DNA from: Larix kaempferi | Taxonomy: Eukaryota; Streptophyta; Pinopsida; Pinales; Pinaceae | Reading direction: 5' to 3' | Assembly (NCBI GenBank): GCA_027924585.1 | Contig: BSBM01000423.1 | Span: 3,848,501 to 3,912,500 of the forward strand | Length of the DNA stretch: 64,000 bases | Part shown: piece by piece, positions 47,270-59,608 of the stretch | How positions within the stretch are numbered: the stretch's first letter is position 1 | Layout of the letters: each line of letters opens with the position of its first letter | Translations under genes and position numbers: made by a program | The notes under the pieces: model-generated | Seen by the model: the letters and a program-made list of their open reading frames with translations, nothing else | Told to the model about the DNA's origin: nothing | The model's database searches: none

Positions 47270-47500
47270 CAGAGGGAGTTGTCTTCAGATCCCAGGACAT
47301 CAATATGGATTCTACGAAGAAGGAGAAGAATGATCAGATGTAGAAGAAGAAGGATGCTCAGATGCAGAGGGAGAAATATGCTCGGATGTAGGGTAGGATG
47401 ATCAGATGAAGATGGATCAAGATGCTCATATGCAGAGTGAGAAGGATGCTCAGATACAAAGAAAGAAGGATGGTTAGATGTAGAGGGAACAAGGCACTCC
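47270..47500 (+). repeat. Element G short repeats (AGAAGGATGCTCAGATG type)
   Basis: About seven degenerate units of some 20-33 bp with the core GATGCTCAGATGCAGAG. Purine-rich on +. No protein is supported. Confidence 0.65.
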
Positions 47501-47559
47501 AACAAAAAGGGAGATGTGATTATATTGAAGACAGATGTTTGCAGCATCGGGAAAACATT

Positions 47560-48510
47560 CCCCCAGTATTAGCCATGTGACCTGTGACCTGGCTATGGGT
47601 GAATGCCCCAGAGGAAGGGAAGTATCAGATCCTAGCCACCCTGTTAGAGTGTGGGGAGACTAGCCCTTGATTTGTAGTGTTGATGCATCAAGCAGTTGTT
47701 CCCCTAGTACTATCCATGTGACCTGGATAGGGGTGAATGGCTCAGAGTGGGGAAGTTCCCTCTTCTAGACATCCTGTGATGGGGTGGGAATATTAGCCCT
47801 CAGTTTCCCACACTATCCTCCTATAGGTTGAGCATCAACCATTTCCCCAGTATTAGCGATATGACTTGGATAGGGGTGGGTCAAGAGGGACAATGCTTTC
47901 TCGCAGACACCAAGTGGGGTGGAGAGATTAGTCCCTAAGATGACTCAAAATGGGGCAGTTCCTTATCTCAGACACCAAGTGGGGTGGATATATTAGTCCC
48001 TAAGACGACTCAGAATGGGGTAGTTCCTTATCTCGGACACCAAGTGGGGTGGAGATATTAGTCCATAAATGCTTAGAGTGGGGTAGTTCCTTCTCCCATC
48101 CATCTTGTGATGGGATGGGGAGATTAGTCCCTAAATAATCACTCATCATTAGTAAAGTGGGATAGTTACTTCTCTTGGATACCAAGTGGGGTGGAGAGTT
48201 TAGTCCCTAAGATGACTCAGAACATGGCAGTGCCTTCTCTCGGAAACCAAGTGGGGTGGAGAGATTAGTCCCTAAATGATTAGAGAAGGGCATCTCCTTC
48301 TCTCGGACACCAAGTGGGGTGGAGAGATTAGTCCCTAGTTTCCCAGTCATCAACTCATGACTCAAGATGGAAAAGTGCCTTCTCCTGGAAACCCTATGAT
48401 GGGGTGGGGAGATTAGTGCTTTATCCTAGACACTTTGTGACAGAGTGGGATGATATATCGGACACCCTATGATGGGATGGAGAGATTAGTCCATAAGATG
48501 ACTTGGTAGG
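47560..48510 (+). repeat. Element G minisatellite of about 65 bp
   Basis: Units centre on CACCAAGTGGGGTGGAGAGA followed by TTAGTCCCTAAGATGACTCAG. Clear starts at 47911, 47976 and 48041 give a 65-bp period, with further units near 48183, 48248 and 48310. More divergent copies extend toward 47570 and 48500. Confidence 0.78.
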
Positions 48511-49191
48511 ATTCAATGCACATATTTGTTTTGTGAGAGAGGGAGAAAATATCATAATCTTGTGACAAATGGGAAGGAATCCCATATTTGTAGATCTTGG
48601 ACATTCTACTAAATCGGTCATGTTATTTGACCAAGGAGAATAATACATTCACTCACAGGAAATGGCCATGTGGTTTGGCTAGTTTTGAATGGCCTTGATG
48701 TAGCCTTGCTTAGCCATATGATTTGGCTAGGTGTAATTAGGGATTGAGGTGCTTGCACAACCTTTCCTAGTCATGTGATTTGGCTAAGTGTGAATAAGGA
48801 TTTAGGTCATATTGCATACTGTATGAGGGATTTCTCCATGATGGAGTGATCTATCTCATTATAGAGAAAGTTAGACTTGTTTATTTGATAAGGACTAGCT
48901 ACCCCTTGTGGAATAAAAAATGTCTAGTCTAATGTTGGTGCACACACATTAGATCCCTATACATGAATATATGTGCATGTGATGAAAAAAATAACATCAT
49001 CTAGTTAAGTAGAATATCTAGGTAGAGTCTCGAGACTAAGGAGAATACTCAACATAGAGTTGATTCTCCAGTTTCTCTTTTGACTAAGGAGAATACTCCT
49101 TAAAGGGAGTGTTCTATATATGCTGACATGGACTTGTCATTCAGTTGGATAGATTTATACAAATGAGAATACCTCCCTAGCTAATAGGGAG

Positions 49192-49409
49192 TGTTGATGT
49201 TTATGTAGCTTCGGGAGGTATTCCTGTAAGCTCATAATATTATTAATAATTTATTTATTTAGTGAAAAGGTAAAATCATGTAAAGACACGACTTTACATA
49301 AAAGTTACCTTGAAGACCTATATATTGCTAAAGGTCAATTCATTATTGTATGGAGATATAAAGAAAAGTGATATTCATATTTATATCTCTCTACAATGAA
49401 AACCAAACA
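49192..49409 (+). repeat. Element G 3' LTR
   Basis: Starts TGTTGATGTTTATG, ends AAAACCAAACA, preceded by the purine tract at 49184-49191 and followed by ACCCC. Confidence 0.9.
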
Positions 49410-49414
49410 ACCCC

Positions 49415-50620
49415 ACTTATCTTGTAATAGTCACCGACGGATCTGCCATCAAGATCCAAGATATATCCTCCTAGGAGATGTCTTGTATAGTCACATTGCG
49501 GGGTAGAGACCATACTACGATGTTGCTTGACTAATGAGGAAGTAGAGAAATTCCTCAATGAATTTCATAGTGGGGCATGCGGTGGCCATGTTTCAAGGAT
49601 GGCATCCTCCCAAAAATTACTTTGTGCAGGCTATTTTTGGCCATCACTATTCAAAGATTGTGTTTACGTTGCTAAAATATGTGCTAACTATTAGGTGCTT
49701 TCCTATGAGACACAAGCTTCCCTCGCCCCTCTCCATCTAGTTATCACCGTTGGCCCATTTTTCAAATGGGCTATTGATTTAATGAAGTGTCATCCAGACT
49801 CGACATAGCGTCACAAATATATCATAGTGACCATCGACTACTTCACTAAGTGGGATGAAGCAATGCCCACATTAGATTTCTCATGCACCACTGCTGCCTT
49901 ATTCTTCTTTAATCATGTCATTTCACAATTTGGAGTCCTAAAGCAGTTGGTTTCTGATAATGGAACCCACTTGAGTAATACTAATTTTGAGTATTTATCA
50001 CTTTTGTTAGGAATCAAGCATGAATTCTTGACATCTTACTATACTCAAGCTAATGGCCAAGTCGAAGTTGTAAAAACGGTTCTTAAAACCATTCTTCAAC
50101 ACATGGTGAACAATAACAAATCCATTTGGAATCATATACTTTTACCCTATTTATAGGAATACCAAAATTGAGTTAAAATGGCTACAGGATTTACCCCATT
50201 TCACCTTGTACATGGATTAGAAGTTGTATTACCCATTGAGTTCCAAATACCTACACTCCAATCAGTTGTGTATTTTTTACCCAATACTCTGGCCCCCAAG
50301 AAAAGATTGTTTACTTTGGAAAACCTAGACAAAGAAAGAAGGGACTCACTCCAATAGAACAAGGCCATGAATTTGTGCTAAAATGCGCACTATGACCATC
50401 AAGTCTGACCTCATACCTTTAACAAGGAAGACTTTGTCCTTGTCTTCAATGCCAAGAAAGACAACAAATGGGGACCAGGTAAATTTGTATATAAATGGAA
50501 AAAAACCTATGTCATTAACAATGCATCCCCAAAGGAGTTTACGTCTTAATATATCTTGAAGGAATCACCCTCAACATCCCCATTAGCAAGTTGTACCTCA
50601 AACATTTCTACCACTAATTC
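49415..50620 (+). pseudogene. Element H integrase
   Basis: The reading begins with HRRICHQDPRYILLGDVLYS and the zinc-binding start HSGACGGH. The catalytic core follows: WAIDLMKCHP (first Asp), TIDYFTKWDEA, LVSDNGTHLSN (second Asp), HEFLTSYYTQANGQVEVVKT (Glu), then GFTPFHLVHGLEVVLPIE. This is the Ty3/gypsy integrase order, and the TIDYFTKWDEA and ANGQVE wording fits the Tat-like plant group. Multiple stops and shifts are present (for example near 49530, 49805 and 50155). Upstream pol domains lie left of the B array, outside the window. Confidence 0.85.
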
Positions 50621-52481
50621 ACGTACACTCCAAAGGTGTGCTATGTTTCTGGTTATTATTTATGTATTGAAAATACCTTCCTCATGATCTCTAATACACT
50701 TGGGTATTTGCACCATGTGTGTAGGAAAATGAACATTAAAATTGACACTCCAACTTATTCAACAATGGCATAGGAATTTTATCGCAGGTATCATCTCGAA
50801 ATTGACATATAGGAAACATTCTCCCTTTATTTACATTGCATTTACCAATCCTCCCGTTGATAGAAATGGGGTCCTAATTCCCAGTAATGATTTGTCATCA
50901 ACATCATCACTAAGGATAGCATGTTCCAACCATGGGTGTGCATACCACTACATCCTTGTCATAATTTGGCACCCATGATGTCGAACCCACACAATCCCAA
51001 GCAATCTAATCCATCTTGAAAAGATCAACCCATAGTTCATCATTTTATAGTTGCGCATTTACTCTCCCACCTTCAGTAATCGATCCCATAATATTCCTCA
51101 GCACATGTTAAGATCAATATTCACATTTGACCACTCATACCTCCATGATAAATCTACCATCAATCATCTTCTTCATAACATCACCCTTACAAAGAAAACA
51201 ATGGGGCCCACGCCTCTACTAAAACCAATCTTATTCATATATTGCCATAGGAACAGTCTACATGGCATTGATTCATGGGGCACCCATCTTCGCATTATGT
51301 AAACAACCCTCACATCATCATGGAAAATGTTCCTTGACCCACTCAAAACCGTGGGAACTCTTCCCATCATCAAATTGATTATCTGATTCACCAAAAACCA
51401 TAGGAATCCCACCCATCATCAAATTGGTCCCCTGACACACTCAAAATTGTGGGGACAACACCAATTATTCTTTATGTACAAAAAAATCCCAAATCCACTC
51501 AACACCATGGGAACACCACTATTCTTTTTGGAAGCAAGCCCTGGTCACCTTTGATCGATGTCATTGAGTCTCCCTATCCCCAACATTATGGGTTTTGCCA
51601 ATCACCATCACCCTCAATGTCATGTCTCCAACAAATCGCTTCATCAACAATTCATCTCCCTCCATTACACTTTGTACCTTTATTTCAAGGATGTTGCCGT
51701 TAGTTACTCCCCTAGTCGACATCGATCAAAGGAAGTTATGATCCCCACGCATATTAGCTAGTATTGTATTACGGCTGTCAATATTACAGCTGGTTACAAA
51801 ATGATCTTTGTTCTTACGATATGACCCTCATCTTATCACATAATTCAACTCTCATCAACACCAAATACTCATATTCTGAGAGTTGTAGTAGTTGCAGTTG
51901 TACATTGGGGTCCCTCTTAATCGAAAAGGATCACCTCAAACTAGTTAGGGAGAGTCATCAGTGCTCCCTAAATTAGTGGTCTCTCTGATGCTTGAATTCA
52001 ACACATCTATCACATCAGGGAGAGACATATATTTCAAAGGTAGCATTGTTCACATTCACAAATCATGGTTGTAGCAATATAGTGAAGTTCTCCACCCAAC
52101 AACTTCACGAATATTTTGGTTCCCCACCCCATGGGATTATCATGGTCATCAGTAGTTCTTCTTCTTCAGCACATGTAACAACATCAGGTTCAGTTACTCT
52201 TACATGGATTGAAGCCACTTCATCCATGTTCTAGCAGTATTTTGAGTTGACCCTTCAGTCTCCTATGATTGTAGTCGTCTTGAAATATTTCACAAGCATG
52301 GGTATGCCTGCCTTGTTTGTATAAAAAACCATTCTTTGTTATAGTTTCACCAGTTGTCACATTCAATATTCCCCCAAGGGAACCTTCTATCCACACTTGC
52401 TCAAGAACTTCCAAGAACATGAGAAAACACAAAAGAAATGATGATGCATCATCGGCTCTATCATACCCTTCAAACCTCATA
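50621..52481 (+). other. Element H 3' untranslated region
   Basis: About 1.9 kb without a recognised protein. At 51310-51520 three units of around 70 bp repeat CACTCAAAACCGTGGGAAC and CCCATCATCAAATTG. Near 52293 is AAGCATGGGTATGCCTGCC, related to the A 3' region. Short open frames here lack motifs. Confidence 0.55.
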
Positions 52482-52495
52482 CATCAGGGGACATA
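52482..52495 (+). other. Element H polypurine tract
   Basis: ATCAGGGGACATA just before the LTR start, like the tract of A. Confidence 0.65.
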
Positions 52496-53350
52496 TGTTA
52501 ACACTTGAATTTCACACACGTACGACATTTTGGATAGTCTTGACATAAGGTGTAATTAACATATAGTATGCATCCCACCAAATACATCCTCATTCAATAC
52601 AAAAATCAACATGAGTCCAAAAATGCCAAAAATAGTCAAAATAAGAGGTAGCGCAATTACACCCATGATAGACCATGCTACAACACAAATTATCATTTCT
52701 ATGCCTGCGTTATACTAGCACGGGTTACCCTTCGAAATCATGCAACTATCAAAATGGCAGGACCACAACCACCTGTCGGGCATTGAAGTCTCATCAAGAC
52801 TCCATCACCTCCAAGAATTCGAATTTGGCTCCTCATGTACTTGGGTTCATTGAATGGCCACCCTTTGTGTACTTTGGAGCTAGATCATGGAGTTAACTAG
52901 TCCACATTTTGATCTAGTTGTTTATTGGGCACTTCTTGGCCTATAAAAGGAATCCATGGGCATGCATATAAAAGGAGAAATTAGAGCAAGGTTATGCTGC
53001 TGGAATTTTGTTAGAACTTCTTTGACCTCTTCCCATACCAACTAGCATTCTTCAAGCTCCCTTGCCATCTTCTTATGAGGGGAAATTATTTCTCCCATTG
53101 TTCTTTCATGTTATTTAGCTTTTAGTGTGGAAAAAAAGGACCCCCCTAAAGTATATTGTTGGTTTCCCTTCAAATCCCACACCTATTAGGTGACACTTCA
53201 TGTAACAAGATTGACCATTGGGAAATCTAAACTGGTTCTTTCATTTGCTCCTTGTTCTGGTTTGCATATTCTCACCCCCTTTTCTTTATTTCAAGTTTTT
53301 GTTTCATTTTGTTTTGTTTTTACTAACAAGGGATTGTAGGATCAATTTGG
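52496..53350 (+). repeat. Element H 3' LTR (end uncertain)
   Basis: Starts TGTTAACACTTGAATTTC, sharing its first nine bases with the A LTR. TATAAAAGG at about 52937-52945 is a TATA-like box. The 5' LTR lies outside the window, so the right end cannot be set by comparison. Somewhere between 53190 and 53370 is likely. Confidence 0.5.
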
Positions 53351-53389
53351 GGCCACTCACATTTGCTTTATGTACTACAATATTGGGCT

Positions 53390-53816
53390 TTGTTGAGAAC
53401 CTCAAAGGATTTACCCCAAAGTGGGAAGTGCTGCACTCCTTTGTGTAAATTTTCCCACAACAATGATCATGATGAATCTAAATGTTTCAAGAAGATGGCA
53501 TCCTTGGAAGAAACAACAAAGAAGCACAATATCAACCTTGATTCGTCTTCATAATCTACTTCTCAAGGACATGCACTTTGTGCTCCTAATTTTTCCTTTA
53601 ATGTATCTTCTTCTTCTTCTTCTTCTTTTTCTTCGAATGAGTGGTTCCTTGATTCTTTAGCATGTTATCATATGGATAAGTATAAAGCCATATTTTCTAC
53701 TATGAATGAATGTAAAACCAAAGAAATATTTGTTGGTGATGATAGATCTCTTAGCATTGTAGGATCTAGAACACTTCAGGTAGATGATGGTCAGTTTAAT
53801 GATGTACTATGTGTTC
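53390..53816 (+). pseudogene. Element J: copia nucleocapsid-protease fragment
   Basis: One frame gives a zinc-knuckle-like CKFSHNNDHDESKCFKK, an in-frame TAA near 53552, a Ser run, then EWFLDSLACYHMDKYKAIF (the copia protease motif LDSGA-HHM, damaged), IFVGDDRSLSIVGS and DGQFNDVLCV. This is the protease block of a copia element unlike D, E and F. It is cut at 53816 by element I, and its continuation is not found on the other side. Confidence 0.7.
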
Positions 53817-54499
53817 TGTAGCATCCGAGTCTTTAATCAAAAGGAAATGTCGTATACTTTTTTTATGCATATTAATTGAACATATATGTATATAACTTGA
53901 ATTATGCCCATCACTTAACATATAGATGCATCCCTTGAACAAAGTGCTTCAGTTGCATTCGATTAAATAAAATTTAACTTGAATTGTGCTATAATAATAA
54001 ACCATATAAATACAGACATAATTTAGTAATCTAATTCAAGCATCATCACTATAATTTAATTTAAATGTGAATATGATTTGCACATAAATTGAGAATAGGA
54101 ATATAAGCATTGAATTATGCTTTATAAATAGCGTATACATTTGAACTACATTTCTTTATTACCTTTCAAATTAAGTTATAGATATAAACATGGAACCTAG
54201 GTTAAATTATCACTACACTAATCCAAATCTAAACGAATAATAGAATTCGACCGTCATACATTAATGGCGCATGCTAAGTTAATTATACAACCTTAAACCT
54301 TACCTATACCACAACTCTAACTATTTAAATCTCAGATAGTGGTTACACTGGCCCATCCAATTTCACATTACATTTCATTTAAATATATATAGATCACATC
54401 TCTTCAAATGCCTGTAAACTTAGCAATGGTCAAATCACAAATAATGGTTACACTAGTCCTTTCAAATTCACATTACATTATTAAAGTATATATAGATCA

Positions 54500-54920
54500 C
54501 ATCTTTTGAAATCCACGCAGACTTATAAAAATCAGATTAGAAATGATCCTGGAGTTATAATAAGAAATACGGATTGTATCTATCAAAATCTTGCAGGTAT
54601 ATAAAAGAAAATCAGATTAGTAACGATTTATATAGATCACAATTTATAATATACACGGATCACATCTAGGAAATTCCTGCAAACCTATAGAAATCAGGTT
54701 AGCAATGATCCTTCCGTTGTAATAAGAGATACAGTTCAATCTATCAAAATCTTGCAGGCATATAACAAAAAATTGAGTTAGTAACGATTATACATAACAC
54801 AATTATGATATACATCGATTGCATCTATAAATACCTTTAAGTATAACAGATAACTGGATTAGGGGTGATTTATACAGATCTTGTTTGTTAGATTACTGCA
54901 AACATATAAGGATCGGTTTA
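54500..54920 (-). repeat. Element I LTR: degenerate repeat of about 160 bp
   Basis: Repeated phrases are CTATCAAAATCTTGCAGG, AAATCAGATTAG and AACGATTTATA, with successive copies near 54518, 54679 and 54832. The right LTR keeps the first of these units. Confidence 0.6.
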
Positions 54921-55194
54921 GTGATAATCCTTCAGTTGTCAACACTACAAAAGTAGTCTCCATATTCCTTCAGGTACGTGCATACAAAGAATTTCATAAC
55001 GAGGAAAAGAATCTACGGTTATATGAACTAAGCTTTCAAATCTGGGTTAATAGCCATTTGAACATGTTTTATGGATCGTTTATGTACGAATATCAACACA
55101 ACAGCAGTAATCTTCGGATCCCTTTTCCATCAATGTACTCTCAAAGAGGAATAAATAAACTTTCAGCACTAAGATAATGGCCACTCGTGCTAAT

Positions 55195-55990
55195 CTATGG
55201 GTCGACATCCACACTACGATAGAAATCTCAAAATTCATTTTAATATATAAAATTCACACGGTAAGTAAACTCTCTATTCTACATCAACGTTCATTAGTGT
55301 ATGGTTTATATAATAAATATACTCTCAGATATACATCAACATCATATACATATATTACACAGTAAATAAGTCCTCCAATCTACATCGGCTTTCCTTAGTA
55401 TACTATTTATCTAGAAGATATACTCTCAGGTAAACATCGATATTCTTTTAACATATATTTAATTTACACAGTAAGTAGACTTTCCGATCTACATCATCGT
55501 TCTTTAGTATATGATTTATCTAGTAGGTATATTCTCAGACATACATCAACATCATATATATAATTTTCACAGTAAGCAAACTCTACGATCTACATCGACA
55601 TTCTTTTAACATATATTTAATTTACACATTAAGCAAACTCTCTGATCTACATCGTCATTCGTGTTGGTTTACAGATTGAATATATCTTTGCATATCACTA
55701 CAGTAGAAGTAATTTCCAAATTCCTTATAACATATAAATTTACACAGTAAATAATTCACAGACCTTTCTCGACATTTGTAATGGTTTATAGATCGAATAA
55801 GTATATACATACCACAATAGCGAAAGTATTCTCCAAATTCTTTATGATCTATAAATTTACACAGTCCAAAATCTCAACTTGATAACGACAATTGTAATGG
55901 TTTAGAAGTCAAATAATATATTCGTATCACTATGGTGGAATTCATTTCTATATTCTTCATGATATATAAATTTACACATCATCTCTACAA
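55195..55990 (-). repeat. Element I LTR: degenerate repeat of about 105 bp
   Basis: Units contain TTTACACAGTAAGTAGACT, GATCTACATC and CATTCTTTAG, with starts near 55257, 55358, 55467, 55568, 55625, 55743 and 55859. Seven units are visible, the later ones more divergent. Confidence 0.65.
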
Positions 55991-57571
55991 TTTTAATTTG
56001 CCCAATCGAGGAAATTCCCTCATACGAAGTATAATTAGAAAACCACTATTTTCTACTTAATTACAAAAAAAAGAATAATAGTATTGGATGTCGAATAAAA
56101 CCTATTGAAGCATAGCTCCAGCCGTTGATGAAGACCTCTAATGATTGTCTTCGATACAATGCTCGAATTCTAAATGCTCAACTGACCCCTTGGTTGACCT
56201 CCCTACCAAATATGAGAATAATCTTCTTCTTTCTGAACCCCCAAGAAATGGGGCCATAGAGCTCACACACAAAAACTGAGGATCCATAAGTGAGTTTTCT
56301 CCTCATCAAGATCCTCTTCCAAACTCAGAATAGAAGCAAATCAATATCTCTTTAACATTATGATAACCATCCAACCATAGGGTGTCCTTCCCTTTCCTCT
56401 TGCCTTCCTTAAATAGGAAAATTCTTTGCGACACATGTCGCTTCATGCAAAAATGCCTAATTTTCTAATTATTTAAATATAATTATCTCACCCAACCATG
56501 TGTCTAATTCCTAAGAGAGTGCACCTACATTCATAGATTTACTCAAGTATGTCACCTCATGCTCCAATCTAAGTTTCTATTTTTGTTGGTGCAAGTGGAG
56601 TTGGCTAAGTGATAATGGTTAGTCTACCATTTTCTCTTAAAACAATTATTCTCCATTATTTAAATACCAATATTCATTTCATGTGCAAATATCCTAAATG
56701 CAAATTATATGTTTAATACATAATTATTCCTCATTAGTTTCCATTTTGGGTCTAGGTACCACATCACCGGGTCCTTTCAACCATCAATCTCTTTTTTTCA
56801 TCTAGGTACCACATCGTCGAGTCCTTTCGTTAATGCTTCTTCGTTTCATATGATTCGTGGGAACTTCATGTAGTGATTTAGGATTCTTTACCTTCAATCG
56901 TCCGTCTAGATTCTATTGGATACTAATGGCGCTGAGGGGTAAGTCTGTTCTTACCGTGCACCCCTCAACCTCGTACGTGACCAATTCCGTCATGGTCCAC
57001 TTCACAAGACTTCACGCTTTCCCTAGTAAGCGGATAAGGGATTTTTAACTCGTGCATGGATTCCATAGGAAGTCGACACCATCGTTGTTCTTTCGTGTTT
57101 GATTTATTCATACTTTATGGCCCATTTATTTCCTTTGTGATTCAGTTGGTTATGATAATTACCTGTTGCTGCACAAATTCTCAAAGTACCCATCAGTAGT
57201 ACTTCTCATCATGACTCATCATATACATCATGTAAATCAATCCATAATCATATTCATGTTTCATAAATCTGCTAATCATTAATAAATGCATGCAATTCAT
57301 TCATTCACATCATATATTTCATAAAATAGCTAATTGTTAAGCAAAGCATGCATTCATTCATCAATTTAAGTAAAATATCCATTTCTACAAGTGTCATCCG
57401 TTTTATTGTTTTTCATTTATCATTTTTTCATCATGCACATGATCATGTGTTTCTCAATTATTCAAACATAAATATTCAAAGGGTCATTTTATTAAATTTT
57501 TATTCCACCGGGTCACTTGACAAGTTCCCTCATAGTCTACATCATTCTAGGGGCATTACATACACCCATTC

Positions 57572-57975
57572 TTATTTAGAACTACAACCCAAAGTTCCGA
57601 ATAAATATGGAAAACTGCGATGCATCACAGCTGCGTCTTCCCAAGTCACAGAGCTAGGACTATAAATTTTCCACTACACTTTGACTTGATCAATCACACT
57701 GTGCCTAAGCTGTCGTGTTTGCTGGTCCAATACCCAGATCGGTTCGGCCATCATGGCCCCATCGTCCGTTATTTGTACATTACTCACATCAATAACATGT
57801 GAAGTATTGGGAACATAATGACATAATATAGAAACATGAAAGACATTGTGAATCCTACTCAAAGATGACGACAAATCAAGATGATAGGAAATTGGTCCTA
57901 TGATTCCAAAATCCTAAAGGGTCCTACAAACCAAGGGGACAAGTTGGCTCCCTTGTCAAATTTTATCGAAGTCTT
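57572..57975 (-). pseudogene. Element I integrase C-terminus and chromodomain
   Basis: The minus-strand reading continues from FVGPFRILESIGPISYHLDL through HNVFHVSILCHYVPNTSHVI to VQWKIYSPSSVTWEDAAVM. The last block matches the chromodomain pattern with the conserved Trp residues (WK...TWE). It ends in TAA at 57574. In chromoviruses this domain steers integration to marked chromatin. Breaks occur near 57970 and 57900. Confidence 0.8.
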
Positions 57976-58982
57976 CTATGGTTTCACTTGCAGAAATACC
58001 TTATCCCTAGTCTCATAACTTCGGTCAGTTCTATGCACATCCACATAACTCTTTTGTCGATCATGTTCATCTTTCAGTTGAGCATGAATGGTCACCATCT
58101 GATCTTCCATTTTCGGTATCACTTCTGGGCCTAACAATGCCCTATCTTCCAATCTATCCCAACTTATGGGCATTCTATATAGTCGTCCATATATAAATTC
58201 GAAAGGTGCCATTTGAATATAACTTTGGTAATTTTTACTGTAAGAAAATTCCACTAAGGGCACATATTCTTCCCATCTTTTATGTTGATCCATGACATGC
58301 ATCCTTTACATGTCCTCCAAAGCATGGTTCAACCTTTCGTTTTGTTCATCCGTCTCTGGGTGATAGGTGGTACTGAAATTGAGTTGAGTACCTGGGGCTT
58401 CTTGGAAGCTTGTCCAAAACCTTCTGGTAAAGGTCGAACCTCTGTCCATAATGATCTTTTTCGGTATTCTGTGCAATATTACAACCTCATTTCTGAAAAC
58501 CTTAGCAGTCTTAGGAGCTTGATATGTGTTCTTGATTGGTAGGAAGTGTGCACTCTTGGTAAGAGTGTCAACTACTACAAAAATGGTGTCATGTCTTTTG
58601 TTGGTCAAAGGTAAACCAACTATAAAGTCCATAGAAATGATTTCCCACTTAGATTCAGGAATTGCATGGGGTTGGAGCAATCTGGCGAATGTTAGTGTTC
58701 TTCCTTCACCAATTGGCATTCCATACATTTTTCTACAAGGCTTACTACATCCCTCTTCATTCATTTCCAAAAGAATAAGGGTTTCAGATCTGCATACATT
58801 TTCTTTACTCCCGGATGAGCTCTATAAACCTCTCTATCAGCTTCTGTCAAAGTAAAATTTTGGATCTCTTCATTTTCTGGTACATAGATATGGTTTTTAT
58901 ACCTCAGTAATACATCCATCTCAAAGGAGTACCCCTCATACTTGGGTATCCTCATTTTCTCATTCTCTAATTCCGTTTTCAC
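57976..58982 (-). pseudogene. Element I integrase
   Basis: The zinc-binding start AHPGVKKMYADLKPLFFW is followed after a break by ISMDFIVGLPLTNKRHD (first Asp), IIMDRGSTFTRRFW (second Asp) and TTYHPETDEQNERLNHALED with the catalytic Glu. The open frame then continues, after a stop near 58305, with FSYSKNYQSYIQMAPFEFIY. All three catalytic residues are still present. The frame is broken between 58761 and 58306 and at 58303. Confidence 0.88.
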
Positions 58983-59079
58983 TTCGTTATACCATGTGTC
59001 ATTTTGTTGTAGTGCTAGAATATTTCCTCTTAGGTTGGTTTTGATTGGTATAACTGAGAATATCCTAGGTCTCTGATTA

Positions 59080-59608
59080 AGTGCATCAACTACTCTATTT
59101 AAGGTTCCTTCACATAGGTTATGTCGAAATCATACTCATTGAGTAGCTCCGACCATCTTCTCTGTCTTGCATTTAAGTCGCTTTGGTTAAATATGTGTTG
59201 TAACCCACAATGGTCTTTCTTTAATTCAAATTTCCTTCCGACCAAGTAGTGTCACCATAACCTTAATGCATGAATTACCGTGGTCATTTCCATATCATGG
59301 GTTGCATAGTTCTCTTCATGCAGCGGAAGCCTTCGAGATGTGCAGGAAATCACCCTTACTTCTTGCATCAATACACACCCAAATCCATCCTTCGATGCAT
59401 CCGTACAAACTAGAAAATCCTTGTCCATATCCAGAACTCTTAGTATTGGTGTCGTTGTCAACAGTTCCTTAAGTTTAGTAAAAGCCTCTTCACATTTCTC
59501 CGTCCAAATGAAGGGTCAGTTTTTCTTTTTTAATTTCGTTATGGGTCCTCCCACTTTAGAGAAGCCTTCTACAAAGCTTCTATAATACCCCGCAAGTCCC
59601 ATAAAACT
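59080..59608 (-). pseudogene. Element I RNase H
   Basis: [20 protein letters not shown] (first acidic residue) with [27 protein letters not shown] and, past a stop, LKKDHCGLQHIFNQSDLNAR are the gypsy RNase H blocks. Stops and a frame change separate it from the reverse transcriptase. Confidence 0.82.

Larger units (their letters stand above)
46348..49409 (+). mobile_element. Element G: non-coding copia-type element
   Basis: Two LTRs of 218 bp (46348-46565, 49192-49409), a perfect target duplication ACCCC (46343-46347, 49410-49414), a Met-tRNA primer site after the left LTR and a purine tract AATAGGGAG before the right LTR. The 2.6-kb interior has no recognisable protein but holds minisatellites. 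Structurally it is a small non-autonomous retrotransposon that would need another element's proteins. Confidence 0.9.
53817..57564 (-). repeat. Element I 3' LTR, about 3.7 kb
   Basis: On + it begins TGTAGCATCCGAG, matching 62155 onward, and ends ...CATTACATACA beside the purine-tract complement CCCATTCTT. The pol stop codon lies only eight bases beyond. Only the first roughly 900 bp can be checked against the truncated right LTR. The rest is assigned because the next possible end is at the purine tract. Two internal repeat zones are listed separately. Confidence 0.7.

Noticed and set aside
50742-52480. Several 60-86 codon frames in the H 3' region
   Set aside because: No motifs, no consistent strand, repeats present; better explained as untranslated sequence.
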